A stretch of 64,000 nt of DNA from Planococcus kocurii (lineage in GTDB: Bacteria; Bacillota; Bacilli; Bacillales_A; Planococcaceae): the NCBI RefSeq assembly GCF_001465835.2, contig NZ_CP013661.2, forward strand, positions 434,001 to 498,000, given 5' to 3'. Positions within the stretch are counted from its first letter, which is position 1. Each line of letters opens with the position of its first letter. The notes beneath the pieces were generated by a model. The model searched no databases, had not been told where the DNA came from, and worked only from the letters and a program-made list of their open reading frames with translations. The position numbers and the translations under genes are program-made. Of the stretch, positions 17,456 through 25,622 are shown piece by piece.

Positions 17456-18394
17456 TTAAGATTTCACTTTGATAATAATTTTTCCGCGAGCATGATGAGT
17501 TTCGCTAAGTTCGTGTGCATCTTTTAACCCTTGCTCACTAAACTCAAACACGTGACCAATCGCAGGTTTAAATTCTCCTGATACAAACAAATTAGCCAGC
17601 TGATGTAATTGCTCACCGCTCGGCTCTAACCAAAAGCTGCTTGCTTTTACTTCGTGCTCTTGCGCTTTCTCTGCAGAAGGCTGACCTGCAATCGAAATCA
17701 GTTTCCCGCCTTTTTTCAAGACTTTGAAACTTTTATCTAGTACTTCTCCACCCATTGTGTCTAATACTGCATCAAAGTTTTCCAGTAACTCACTAAAATC
17801 TTCTTCACTGTAATTAATGACACGGTTTGCACCTAGTGATTTGACCAGTTCATCGTTTTTGTCACTTGCAGTCGTCGCTACATACGCTCCGATGCTGTTA
17901 GCAATTTGAATGGCCATACTTCCCACTCCACCGGCTCCCGCATGAATCAATACTTTATCTCCTTTTTTAACTTCGGCAAAGTCGACAAGGCATTGATAAG
18001 CAGTTAGCCCAGCTAATGGAATTGCCGCGCCTTCTTCAAAAGTCATGCTTTCTGGCATATGAGCTAATAGCTGTTCTTCTACTGGCACAAATTCTGCATA
18101 AGTCCCTTGACGTGTTGTCGCAGGTCTCGTAAAGACACGATCGCCTACTTTGAAATGCTTAACGTTTGTGCCAATTTCAGCAACCACACCCGCTGCATCC
18201 CAACCTAAAATAATCGGGAATTCCCAAGGTAACATTTCTTTTAAATAGCCTTCACGTAATTTCCAGTCAATTGGATTTATAGAAGTGGCATGAACTTCAA
18301 CTAGCACCTGATTTTCGTTGATAGTTGGTTTTTCTACTTCTCTTTCTTTCAGTTGTTCTGTACCACCATAACTGTCGATAATAATTGCTCTCAT
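17456..18394 (-). CDS. NADP-dependent zinc-less alcohol/quinone oxidoreductase
   Basis: A 312-residue MDR-superfamily protein of the quinone oxidoreductase type. It has a GroES-like N-domain (NPIDWKLREGYL, GWDAAGVVAEIG) and a Rossmann domain with the nucleotide-binding AGAGGVGSMAIQIA. The structural and catalytic zinc cysteines of alcohol dehydrogenases are absent, which supports a zinc-independent quinone or enone reductase. The substrate is not predictable. The start MRAIII has AAAGGGG about 9 nt upstream. An ATG three codons earlier overlaps that site. It appears to be transcribed alone. Confidence 0.9.
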   Translation of the reverse strand: MRAIIIDSYGGTEQLKEREVEKPTINENQVLVEVHATSINPIDWKLREGYLKEMLPWEFPIILGWDAAGVVAEIGTNVKHFKVGDRVFTRPATTRQGTYAEFVPVEEQLLAHMPESMTFEEGAAIPLAGLTAYQCLVDFAEVKKGDKVLIHAGAGGVGSMAIQIANSIGAYVATTASDKNDELVKSLGANRVINYSEEDFSELLENFDAVLDTMGGEVLDKSFKVLKKGGKLISIAGQPSAEKAQEHEVKASSFWLEPSGEQLHQLANLFVSGEFKPAIGHVFEFSEQGLKDAHELSETHHARGKIIIKVKS

Positions 18395-18518
18395 GTCAAA
18401 CATCCCCTTTCCTTATTCTATAAATATACCCTATTTCAGAAATAGTACACCTTCCGGAGACTTGCATTTATAGTCTTCTTTTCTGGTACATTATGTTATT
18501 ATTAACACTGTTCGCTAA

Positions 18519-18556
18519 AAGAGGTTCGCAAACTCCCTCTCTAAAAAACTAAGGAG
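18519..18556 (+). promoter_or_regulatory. preQ1-I riboswitch controlling queCDE
   Basis: The sequence follows the class I preQ1 aptamer pattern: AGAGG stem, TTCGCAAACT loop, CCCTCT stem partner, an A-rich CTAAAAAACT segment, then AAGGAG. The last bases are the Shine-Dalgarno of queC, eight nt from its ATG. Ligand binding would sequester ribosome access, so translational repression by preQ1 is expected. Confidence 0.9.
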
Positions 18557-18564
18557 TGTTACAG

Positions 18565-19230
18565 ATGAAAAAAGAAAAAGCAGTCGTCGTTTTCAGCGGT
18601 GGCCAAGACAGTACCACTTGCCTATTTTGGGCAATCAAGAATTTCAAAGAAGTAGCAACCGTCACTTTTGATTACGGCCAGCGTCATTCGGCTGAAATTG
18701 AGTGTGCCAGAAAAATCGCTGAAGAACTAGGTGTATCATTTAAGGTATTGGATATGACTTTGATCAATCAACTCTCAGCAAATGCGTTAACACGTGATGA
18801 TATCGACGTGACCGCAGAAGATGGTGAATTGCCATCTACTTTTGTACCAGGCAGAAATCACTTATTTTTATCTTTTGCAGCAGTTTATGCAGACGCTATC
18901 GGTTGCCAACATTTAATTACTGGAGTAAGTCAAACCGACTTCAGCGGTTATCCCGATTGTCGTGATACGTTTATTCGTTCACTAAATGTCACATTAAATT
19001 TAGCAATGGACAAGCAGTTTATCATCCATACGCCGTTAATGTGGCTCGACAAAACCGAGGTTTGGGAACTTTCTGATACACTTGGTGCTTTTGAATTTAT
19101 TCAAGACAAGACCTTAACTTGCTATAACGGCATCCCGAGCACTGGTTGTGGCGAATGTCCTGCCTGCAAATTGCGAAATGATGGACTTGCTCGCTATCAG
19201 GATAAAAAAATGGCTGGTGTTAGAGCATGA
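18565..19230 (+). CDS. queC: 7-cyano-7-deazaguanine synthase
   Basis: Converts 7-carboxy-7-deazaguanine to preQ0 using ATP and ammonia, in queuosine biosynthesis. The 221-residue protein has the PP-loop [12 protein letters not shown] near the N-terminus, [19 protein letters not shown], and the C-terminal zinc site [19 protein letters not shown] (Cys cluster). ATG at 18565 has AAGGAG 8 nt upstream, which is also the end of the preQ1 aptamer. It overlaps queD by 4 bp. First gene of the queC-queD-queE operon. Confidence 0.96.
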   Translation: MKKEKAVVVFSGGQDSTTCLFWAIKNFKEVATVTFDYGQRHSAEIECARKIAEELGVSFKVLDMTLINQLSANALTRDDIDVTAEDGELPSTFVPGRNHLFLSFAAVYADAIGCQHLITGVSQTDFSGYPDCRDTFIRSLNVTLNLAMDKQFIIHTPLMWLDKTEVWELSDTLGAFEFIQDKTLTCYNGIPSTGCGECPACKLRNDGLARYQDKKMAGVRA

Positions 19231-19651
19231 TGCAGCAATTTTATCCGACAATTCCACACGATTTCCAATTTGAGCTCAATAAGGACTTTCATTTTTCAGC
19301 AGCGCATTTTATTCCAAGTGAAGAAGCAGGGAAATGCCAAGTCATGCACGGCCATACGTATCACCTCAACATTACAATCGCAGGTAACGAACTTGACGCC
19401 ATTGGTTTTCTAATTGACTTTAAATTATTAAAAGAACTGATTCATAAAAATACGACCACAGTGTCTTGAACGATCATCCGGAATTTGCCACTAAATTTCC
19501 GACCACCGAGCTTCTTGCTAAGCAAGTGTGGCAGTCGATTCAAACGATGCTGCAAGCGACCAGCAACCGTCCCAACTGTCTGCAAGTTATCGTTCGTGAA
19601 ACACCAACCAGTTATGTTGTATTCCGTCCGAAACAAGAGGACTTGTTATGA
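19227..19651 (+). pseudogene. queD: 6-carboxytetrahydropterin synthase, frameshifted
   Basis: QueD makes 6-carboxy-5,6,7,8-tetrahydropterin from GTP-derived dihydroneopterin triphosphate, the first committed queuosine step. The first part (19227-19469) has the zinc/catalytic residues FHFSAAHF, GKCQVMHGHTYH. The reading frame then stops after NTTTVS. In the -1 frame the sequence continues as YDHSVLNDHPE and on to VIVRETPTSYVVF at 19651, exactly the missing half with the catalytic Asp-His and Glu. The break is at an A5 tract (19446-19450) where A6 would restore the frame. A natural mutation, a sequencing/assembly error in a homopolymer, or slippage are all possible. It overlaps queC and queE by 4 bp each. 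Confidence 0.85.
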
Positions 19652-20355
19652 GAATTCCAGTGATGGAAATTTTCGGTCCAACCATTCAAGGTGAGGGCAT
19701 GGTAATGGGACAAAAAACCATGTTTGTGCGCACAGCAGGATGCGATTATTCCTGTTCTTGGTGTGATTCTAAATTCACTTGGGATGGCACAGGCACAAGC
19801 GTCTCCAAACAACCTACTGAAATCGTTGAGGAACTCATCCAAACCGGTGGCAAGGCCTTTTCGCATGTCACCATATCCGGTGGCAATCCCGCTCTCCATA
19901 AAGGTATCGGTGAACTCGTTGATTTGTGCCATTTGCAAGGCTGGAAAGTGGCTGTAGAAACGCAGGCATCTCTTTGGCAAGAGTGGATGATAGAAATCGA
20001 TGATATTACCTTGTCACCAAAACCACCTAGTTCTGGTATGAAAACAGATGTAACGAAACTAGATGTATTTATAGAAAAACTGCAAAATGCCAATGTCAGC
20101 CTGAAAGTTGTTATTTTTGACGAAATTGACTTTGCTTATGCAGAAAAACTTCACCAGCGTTACCCGGCAGTTCCATTTTTCTTACAAACAGGTAACGAAG
20201 ACACTGCAACGACAGATGATTTGCAGTTAGTGACTACCTTACTTCATAGATACGAACAATTAATTGATTACCATATTCAGTCCCCTATTATGAATGATGC
20301 CAAAGTGTTGCCGCAATTGCATACTTTAGTATGGGGCAATAAACGCGGCGTTTAA
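19648..20355 (+). CDS. queE: 7-carboxy-7-deazaguanine synthase
   Basis: Radical SAM enzyme that converts 6-carboxytetrahydropterin to 7-carboxy-7-deazaguanine. The 235-residue protein has the substrate region FGPTIQGEGMVMG, the [4Fe-4S] motif CDYSCSWC (C32, C36, C39, CxxxCxxC), and TISGGNPALH. The length matches Bacillus QueE (about 240). It overlaps the end of queD by 4 bp (ATGA arrangement), so translation is coupled to the region downstream of the queD frameshift. It ends just before a strong terminator. Confidence 0.95.
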   Translation: MRIPVMEIFGPTIQGEGMVMGQKTMFVRTAGCDYSCSWCDSKFTWDGTGTSVSKQPTEIVEELIQTGGKAFSHVTISGGNPALHKGIGELVDLCHLQGWKVAVETQASLWQEWMIEIDDITLSPKPPSSGMKTDVTKLDVFIEKLQNANVSLKVVIFDEIDFAYAEKLHQRYPAVPFFLQTGNEDTATTDDLQLVTTLLHRYEQLIDYHIQSPIMNDAKVLPQLHTLVWGNKRGV

Positions 20356-20362
20356 ACAGATA

Positions 20363-20415
20363 AACACGAAAAAACTCCGTCGACCTCAAAAGGTCGACGG
20401 AGTTTTTTTCGTGTT
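20363..20415. terminator. Bidirectional terminator between queE and the PhnA-like gene
   Basis: Very long stem (AACACGAAAAAACTCCGTCG and complement) with a small loop and T-runs on both strands, between convergent genes. Confidence 0.92.
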
Positions 20416-20755
20416 ATGCTTTTTTAACAAATTCCGATTTTAGTTTCATCGGACCAAAACCATCGATCTTACAATCAATGTCGTGATCACCATCAACCAA
20501 ACGGATACTTTTTACTTTTGTTCCAATTTTCAAAGTTGACGAACTGCCTTTGACTTTCAAGTCTTTAATGACTGTTACAGCATCCCCATCTTTTAATACC
20601 GTTCCGTTTGCATCTTTGACGATTTTTTCTTTTTCATCCTGTTCAGCTTCAATCGCTAAATTCCATTCATGTGCACATTCAGGACAGACAAACAGATTGC
20701 CGTCTTCATACGTATATTCAGAATTACAATTAGGACAATTCGGTAATGTAGTCAT
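20414..20755 (-). CDS. PhnA/YjdM-like zinc-ribbon protein
   Basis: A 113-residue protein with an N-terminal zinc ribbon, [12 protein letters not shown] then CPECAHEW (four Cys, about residues 7-31), followed by the PhnA domain core ([25 protein letters not shown]). The family was once tied to phosphonate use, but there is no phosphonate operon here and its biochemical function is uncertain. GGAGG is about 7 nt before the ATG. Single-gene unit. Confidence 0.88.
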   Translation of the reverse strand: MTTLPNCPNCNSEYTYEDGNLFVCPECAHEWNLAIEAEQDEKEKIVKDANGTVLKDGDAVTVIKDLKVKGSSSTLKIGTKVKSIRLVDGDHDIDCKIDGFGPMKLKSEFVKKA

Positions 20756-20846
20756 TTTCTCCTCCAGCTGATCTTTTAGTCAGTTAATCAGTAATACCAA
20801 CAATCTTTTTACCAGTATACCAGAACTATCCACTCGTCCGTCTGAG

Positions 20847-21266
20847 TTATTTTACGACTAGTACGGGACAATGCACGTGATTGACAACTTTCTGACTGAC
20901 ACTGCCAAGTACTAGCGCCGATACTGGCTTTAATCCCCTGCTGCCAATCACAACCAAATCAAATTCCCCTTCATTGGCCATTTCAATAATCACGGGTGCT
21001 GGACGACCGTGCATCATTTCAATTTTGTAAAAGACTTCTCCACGTTCTAAAGCTTCTTTGATCGGTTGAATTTTTTTCTTTCGCGACAATTCAAACTCGA
21101 GCTGACCACCATCGTGAACCTTTTCATTGCTGTCTTCATCAAAATCAGAAACGTATACGATTGTCACTTCTGTCCCTTTCACTAACGTTGCGAGTTGGGC
21201 AGCTTGCTTTCCAGCTCGTTCAGCATTTTCAGAACCGTCTATAGCGACTAAAATTGATTGATACAT
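20847..21266 (-). CDS. Universal stress protein (UspA family)
   Basis: A 139-residue Usp distinct from the one at 16.9 kb. It starts MYQSILVAIDGSENAERAG and ends with GSRGLKPVSALVLGSVSQKV, the ATP-binding GxxGx9GS pattern. AAAGGGGTGG precedes the start. It lies between the PhnA-like gene and an NhaC-type transporter, all on the minus strand, with no evidence of one operon. Confidence 0.9.
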   Translation of the reverse strand: MYQSILVAIDGSENAERAGKQAAQLATLVKGTEVTIVYVSDFDEDSNEKVHDGGQLEFELSRKKKIQPIKEALERGEVFYKIEMMHGRPAPVIIEMANEGEFDLVVIGSRGLKPVSALVLGSVSQKVVNHVHCPVLVVK

Positions 21267-21358
21267 TTCTCCACCCCTTTAAACTAGTTTCCGTGACTTT
21301 GCAATAAGTACCCTCTACTGACACTATTCGACTTTCTATTGAAATTCCCTGCTTCTCT

Positions 21359-21393
21359 AGAAAAACAGATGACGATAAACGTCAGCTGTTTTC
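21359..21393 (-). terminator. Rho-independent terminator after the NhaC-family gene
   Basis: AACAG..TGACG / CGTCA..CTGTTTTT stem-loop on the minus strand, 17 bp after the stop codon. Confidence 0.75.
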
Positions 21394-21409
21394 TCTTTAT
21401 AGTCGTTAT

Positions 21410-22786
21410 TTACTTGTATGTTAGCGTTTTTCCGGTGAATCCAAATAAAATCGTTAGAACAGGCGATAGCAAACAAAAGAATGCGAATGGTAAATACTCC
21501 AGTGTCGGAACGCCAATAACACCCGTAATGAAAATTCCACATACGCTCCAAGGAACAAGTGGGTTGACGACTGTTCCAGCATCTTCCATCACGCGACTCA
21601 AGTTTTTCCCTGCGAGTCCTACTTTGTCGTAAGGCTCTTTAAATGCCTGTCCCGTCAATAAAATGGACAAGTATTGTTCACCGATCAGAATATTGATACC
21701 GATTGCGGTTAATGCCGAAGCCGCAATAACCGACGAAACTTTTCTCAGTACGCTCTCTACTTTAGCTAACAAACATTGAACAATCCCTAAAGTAAATAGC
21801 AATCCACCCATACTAAGCGCGAGCAGTACTAAGGCTACCGTGAACATCATGCTCTCCATTCCACCACGTGACAACAAACTATCAATCTCTGTGATACCAG
21901 TAGAAGACACATATCCGCTAAATAGCACCTTAAAAATCTCGGAAGCTGTAGACGTTTGATGCAGATAAGAAATCGCAATGGCTGATATTGAACTTAATGC
22001 CAGCGTCATTAAAGCAGGTGTTTTCGCCAAGGTTAAAACAATAAGCACGACTAATGGAACAAGCGTATACCCGTGAATCATGCCTGTAGCTAACAGTCCT
22101 TCTTTAAAGATCGAGATGTTCTGCACACTAGCTCCCGTCGCCTCCGGAGAAAGCCATACAAACAACCCTAGAGTTATGACAAAAGCGGGAATTGTCGTCC
22201 ATCCCATATTGCGAATGTGGTCGAACAAATCTACACCGACAATGGTCGAAGATAAATTTGTTGTGTCTGACAACGGAGACATTTTATCCCCAAAAAATGC
22301 GCCTGAAACAATTGCACCAGCTGTTATGGCTAATGACAAATCCATTGCCGTCGCCATCCCGATAAAAGCCACACCAATCGTTGCAACCGTCGTGAGTGAG
22401 CTACCAATAGACAATCCAATTAATGATGTGACGATAAAGACAATAGCATAAAAAAACGTCATAGAAATCAAGGTAAAGCCTGCGTATATCAACGTTGGAA
22501 TGGTACCGCTAATCATCCAGCTACTAATGAGCATACCGATAAAGAAAAACAGAAAAACTGCGCTCATTCCCGCACCTGCACCATCAACTAATCCTTTTTC
22601 CAGTGTTCGGTAGGACACTTTCTTTAACAATCCATAACCGAATAGCAACAAAACCGAAAATAAGATAGGAAGATGTGGAACTGATTTAAATCGAATAATA
22701 CTGACACTGATTAATAGAAAGATAGCAGTTGTTATTAAAATAGCTTCTGAAACTCTTGGCGTGATGACTGATTTGATATTATGCAT
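21410..22786 (-). CDS. NhaC-family Na+/H+ antiporter-like transporter, tyrosine T-box controlled
   Basis: A 458-residue polytopic membrane protein of the NhaC family with about 11-12 hydrophobic segments. Visible family features: GAIVSGAFFGDKMSPLSDTT with its conserved Asp/Ser residues, and VMEDAGTVVNPLVPWSVCG near the C-terminus. The start MHNIKS has AAGGAG about 8 nt upstream. Longer frames run back into the leader RNA. A T-box riboswitch with a UAC (Tyr) specifier precedes it. NhaC-like proteins under tyrosine T-boxes (such as B. subtilis YheL) have been proposed as tyrosine transporters, so tyrosine uptake coupled to Na+ or H+ is the best inference rather than pH homeostasis. Confidence 0.88.
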   Translation of the reverse strand: MHNIKSVITPRVSEAILITTAIFLLISVSIIRFKSVPHLPILFSVLLLFGYGLLKKVSYRTLEKGLVDGAGAGMSAVFLFFFIGMLISSWMISGTIPTLIYAGFTLISMTFFYAIVFIVTSLIGLSIGSSLTTVATIGVAFIGMATAMDLSLAITAGAIVSGAFFGDKMSPLSDTTNLSSTIVGVDLFDHIRNMGWTTIPAFVITLGLFVWLSPEATGASVQNISIFKEGLLATGMIHGYTLVPLVVLIVLTLAKTPALMTLALSSISAIAISYLHQTSTASEIFKVLFSGYVSSTGITEIDSLLSRGGMESMMFTVALVLLALSMGGLLFTLGIVQCLLAKVESVLRKVSSVIAASALTAIGINILIGEQYLSILLTGQAFKEPYDKVGLAGKNLSRVMEDAGTVVNPLVPWSVCGIFITGVIGVPTLEYLPFAFFCLLSPVLTILFGFTGKTLTYK

Positions 22787-22809
22787 GACAAACTCTCCTT
22801 TTTTATAAA

Positions 22810-23016
22810 AAAAAAAGAGAAAACGCCCGTCCCAATAAAGGGACGAAGGTTTTCTCCGCGTTACCACCCAATTTGATGTTCTAGCTTACCAAACATCCAC
22901 TCTTTGCGAATCGATCAAAACTGATGACGTATTTCATCCCATTTGCTGCCTGAATTTACACCTACCATTCAGTCTCTTGCTGCTGCACACAAATTGCCTA
23001 CTAAACCATCGATCGA
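22810..23016 (-). promoter_or_regulatory. T-box riboswitch, tyrosine specifier, upstream of the NhaC-family gene
   Basis: On the minus strand the leader has the T-box TGGGTGGTAACGCGG (22856-22870), a terminator stem GAGAAAAC..GTCCC/GGGAC..GTTTTCTC with a T-run, and a stem I closed by ATCGAT/ATCGAT. The stem I tip has AGAGA and the GGTAGGTG loop. The specifier region reads GATGAAA-TAC-G, with TAC at 22929-22931 (tyrosine). Uncharged tRNA-Tyr should stabilise the antiterminator and switch the transporter on. Confidence 0.88.
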
Positions 23017-23199
23017 CTTATTTAAACACTTACGTAATGAAAAAATACGGCTTACCACTTTAAATCCAGTAAAGTTCATACTAATCTAGAGCAACGACAT
23101 AAGAAAATTTTTTCGAACGACTCGACTAGTCATTTTTAAAAGTATATTGAAATAAATTTTACCAGTCTTCTCTGACAAGTCAATACTTTGAGTTAAGTT

Positions 23200-23710
23200 T
23201 TATTTGAAGACATAGGTTTTCGTTAACCAATCATAAAGCGTCTGTTTATTTTTTGTAAAAATAACCATCAAAATAGAAAGAAAAACCCATCCATAAATCC
23301 ATCCCCAAACTAGATAGTCTAGTAATTCTAATTCCTCAGCTCTTAACTGAATCATTCGATACACCATAAAGTGAGAAAGCTCTCATGGTAAAAACTTCAA
23401 AAACGTCCGACTCATTGCTCGACCTATCAACAAAGGCTTTTGGTTCTTAATCTGTTACGACAATACCCATTTTATATTTCCCAAACGATTGCTTACCCAT
23501 TTTTGAGTCTGCAACGATAAAACAGAGAGAAACAGGTAGCGTAAGCAATATGAAGCCCGTTAGTTGAGCAATAATTCGTGAAGCTTGAAACCCCTGTTGT
23601 ATGGAAGGAATGAAAATCACGGATACAATAAACAATACTCCCATATCGGAAAAAATCAACACATAATCAAGTGCAAACGCTTTTAAACGAAGCCACAATC
23701 CCGCATACAT
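23200..23710 (-). pseudogene. RDD-family membrane protein, degraded
   Basis: The intact part (start 23710, GGTGGAGG upstream) encodes MYAGLWLRLKAFALDY and continues to QSFGKYKMGIVVTD, typical of RDD proteins, with two membrane segments. It stops at 23447. The expected C-terminal half is present in the next frame down to a natural stop at 23200 (ending TLYDWLTKTYVFK) but contains an in-frame TGA at 23383-23385, in the place of a Trp codon in FLPWELSH. One frameshift plus one nonsense mutation make two independent lesions, so this is decay rather than sequencing error. An intact RDD paralogue (yteJ) is 2 kb away. Confidence 0.8.
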
Positions 23711-23775
23711 CAAAGACCTCCACCCTCAGTCACTATTCACGACCTAGTTGAAAATAAAGGTTTAACGGCTAATTC

Positions 23776-23812
23776 TAAAAAAAGAGACAAGGAATAATCC
23801 TTGTCTCTTTTA
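23776..23812 (-). terminator. Rho-independent terminator after the 61-residue gene
   Basis: AAAGAGACAAGGA / TCCTTGTCTCTTT stem with T/A-runs on both sides, between the small basic protein gene and the RDD pseudogene. Confidence 0.85.
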
Positions 23813-23843
23813 ACCCCATCTTAACATTAAGTAACGTAATCGA

Positions 23844-24029
23844 TCACGTACCCATTTTACGGCGGTTATTACTAACTTTCTTTGATTGCTGGCTCTTCAT
23901 CTTTTTAGTCGATAGTGAACCGTTACCACCAGATAATTTGTCTGAAGCTTGGTTTTTCTTAGCTTCAAGTTGGCGTTTTACAGCTTCTTGAAGACTCACT
24001 TTTTTTGGTTCTTCGTTTGACTCAGTCAT
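23844..24029 (-). CDS. Small basic protein of unknown function
   Basis: A 61-residue, strongly basic and hydrophilic protein. It has an acidic start (MTESNEEPKK), a predicted helix (SLQEAVKRQLEAKKNQ), then a Gly/Ser/Lys-rich tail ending SKKVSNNRRKMGT. No membrane segment and no cysteines. AGAGGGA about 6 nt before the ATG and a good terminator after it support a real gene. I do not recognise the family. The basic disordered tail would suit nucleic-acid or ribosome association, but that is speculation. It follows ytxK by 75 bp at the place where ackA sits in B. subtilis. Confidence 0.6.
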   Translation of the reverse strand: MTESNEEPKKVSLQEAVKRQLEAKKNQASDKLSGGNGSLSTKKMKSQQSKKVSNNRRKMGT

Positions 24030-24104
24030 TGCGCATCCCTCTTTTCGTTAAAAATGGTGCATATGGATGTTTTTATACCTTTAGTATAGCATAACTTCCC
24101 TGCT

Positions 24105-25028
24105 CTATTCTTTGTTTTCTTTAAACCAACTAGTAACTTGAGAAAAGAATTGAGACATGGATTCGGGCTTAGACATATTCGGAACACGTGCCAACAAAAC
24201 TTCTTTCGGCGCTTTAATACCTTCTTGCTTTTTCTGTAAGACGAGAATCCCTTTAGCATGCGCTGAGTTTTTAAATAAGCTATCTGGCAATTCCATAACG
24301 GATTGAATATGCGCATGTTTTTTCAAAAAACTATGCAATTGACTGGCATGCTCGGATTCAAATAACGCTTTCGGGACGATGAAAAACAAATAACCACCAT
24401 CAGCCGTGTGTTTTAACGATTGTTCGATAAACAAATGATGTGCATACGTCATGCCTTCATCTGCTTTTAGTTCATAAGTGGCTGCGGTTTCGTCGTCGGG
24501 ATAATAACCGACCGGTAAATCTGAAACGACAACGTCTACTGGATCAATCAATAAAGGCTGAAGTGCATCTTGTAGATAGAACGTAATGGGTTGTTCTACT
24601 AAATTCCCTGCATTTGAAGCAAGACGCACGAGAAGATCATCTAGCTCTACGCCCGCTCCTGTCAAGCGGCCGTCCAAGTAATTCATGACTGTTAACAATA
24701 GATTACCTGTTCCAACTGCCGGGTCTAAAATGACTGCTTGATCTTTTTTGACAAACAACTCAACCAAATAACCAACCAATAACCCAAGTGCGTCAGGCGT
24801 CATTTGATGATGTGGTTGAATGTGCTCTTTCATGCCTTTTAACACAGCTAGCTGAAGTGCTTTACGAACTTCTTCTTTGCTGGCATCCGCTTCTAACTTG
24901 ATAAGTCCATCCAACCAATTTTCAGTAGTCGTCAATAAACTTTCCAGGTAGGCGTTTTCTTGTTCTTTCTGAATTTCTGTTGTGTGATTATCAATAAAAT
25001 TAAACGTTTTTTCCATTGCTGAATTCAT
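24105..25028 (-). CDS. ytxK: YtxK: class I SAM-dependent methyltransferase, N6-adenine-methylase-like
   Basis: A 307-residue protein with a helical N-domain (about 1-75) and a Rossmann methyltransferase domain: motif I DPAVGTGNLLLTV, acidic motif GVELDD, and SDLPVGYYP at the position of the catalytic (N/D)PP(Y/F) motif. The latter is altered (DLPVGYYP), as in other YtxK proteins, so a nucleic-acid adenine-methylase activity is doubtful. The target is unknown. The ATG has TGAGG about 11 nt upstream. It lies 51 bp after tpx, the same tpx-ytxK pairing as in B. subtilis, although ackA does not follow here. Confidence 0.87.
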   Translation of the reverse strand: MNSAMEKTFNFIDNHTTEIQKEQENAYLESLLTTTENWLDGLIKLEADASKEEVRKALQLAVLKGMKEHIQPHHQMTPDALGLLVGYLVELFVKKDQAVILDPAVGTGNLLLTVMNYLDGRLTGAGVELDDLLVRLASNAGNLVEQPITFYLQDALQPLLIDPVDVVVSDLPVGYYPDDETAATYELKADEGMTYAHHLFIEQSLKHTADGGYLFFIVPKALFESEHASQLHSFLKKHAHIQSVMELPDSLFKNSAHAKGILVLQKKQEGIKAPKEVLLARVPNMSKPESMSQFFSQVTSWFKENKE

Positions 25029-25079
25029 AATTCGCCGTCCTCAATAAGGAAACCCACTCTCTCGAGTGGGTTTCTTGTA

Positions 25080-25586
25080 TTATTTTGTTAATTCTTTAAC
25101 TGCATCTAAAGCCTTTTCGTAATCGGGATGATCTGTTCCTTCAGCTACATACTCTACATAAGTAACTTTGTCGTTTTCATCAAGTACGAAAACTGAACGA
25201 GCTAGAAGTCGAAGCTCTTGCATCGTCAATCCGTAAGCTTCACCGAATGACAAGTCACGATGATCCGACAAAGTTGTAATAGCATCTACTTTGTTGATGT
25301 CTGTCCAACGTTTTTGAGCAAATGGTAAATCAACTGAGATGGCGAGTACTTCTACATTGTCCCCCAGAGATGCGGCTTCGTCACTGAAACGTCTCGTTTG
25401 ATCTGAACAAACACCCGTATCCAATGATGGAACCACACTAACCAACCGAATCTTTCCAGTTGTGTCTTTAAGTGTTACAGGTGATAAGTCTGGTGATAAC
25501 ACAGTAAAATCTGGAGCTTGATCTCCAACCTTCACTTCTTTGTTAGGTAAAGTCATCGGATTATTCTTGAATGTAATTTGTACCAA
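25080..25586 (-). CDS. tpx: Thiol peroxidase Tpx with a single cysteine
   Basis: Peroxiredoxin-family enzyme reducing H2O2 and alkyl peroxides. The 168-residue protein matches Tpx throughout ([44 protein letters not shown]). The peroxidatic Cys is C60. The usual resolving Cys (C94/C95, in the motif LPFAQxRWC) is Thr here ([10 protein letters not shown]), and C60 is the only cysteine in the protein. A normal intramolecular disulfide is therefore impossible. The start is a TTG with GGGAGG 8 nt upstream, aligning with MAEITF of B. subtilis. Confidence 0.94.
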   Translation of the reverse strand: MVQITFKNNPMTLPNKEVKVGDQAPDFTVLSPDLSPVTLKDTTGKIRLVSVVPSLDTGVCSDQTRRFSDEAASLGDNVEVLAISVDLPFAQKRWTDINKVDAITTLSDHRDLSFGEAYGLTMQELRLLARSVFVLDENDKVTYVEYVAEGTDHPDYEKALDAVKELTK

Positions 25587-25622
25587 TCAATACGCCTCCC
25601 TTTCATTAGTCTCTTTATCATA

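Noticed and set aside
18556-18564. GTG start nine bases upstream for queC
   Set aside because: It begins on the last base of the riboswitch Shine-Dalgarno, so it cannot be used with it; ATG at 18565 is 8 nt from AAGGAG.
19446-19450. Programmed ribosomal frameshift in queD
   Set aside because: A -1 shift would restore the frame, but there is no X-XXY-YYZ heptamer, no obvious downstream pseudoknot, and A5 is short for slippage. A base deletion or sequence error is simpler, although slippage is not excluded.
19612-20093. Minus-strand open frames across queE
   Set aside because: They lie antisense to queE, whose Fe-S motif and start are clear.
21267-21340. Sigma-B promoter for the second Usp gene
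   Set aside because: A GGGTAC-like -10 exists near 21310, but there is no GTTTAA 12-15 bp upstream of it.
23100-23200. Promoter for the NhaC T-box transcript (TTGACT-16-TAAAAT at 23156-23183)
   Set aside because: It fits the consensus reasonably but lies about 130 nt upstream of stem I, more than usual for T-boxes, so it is not listed as a feature.
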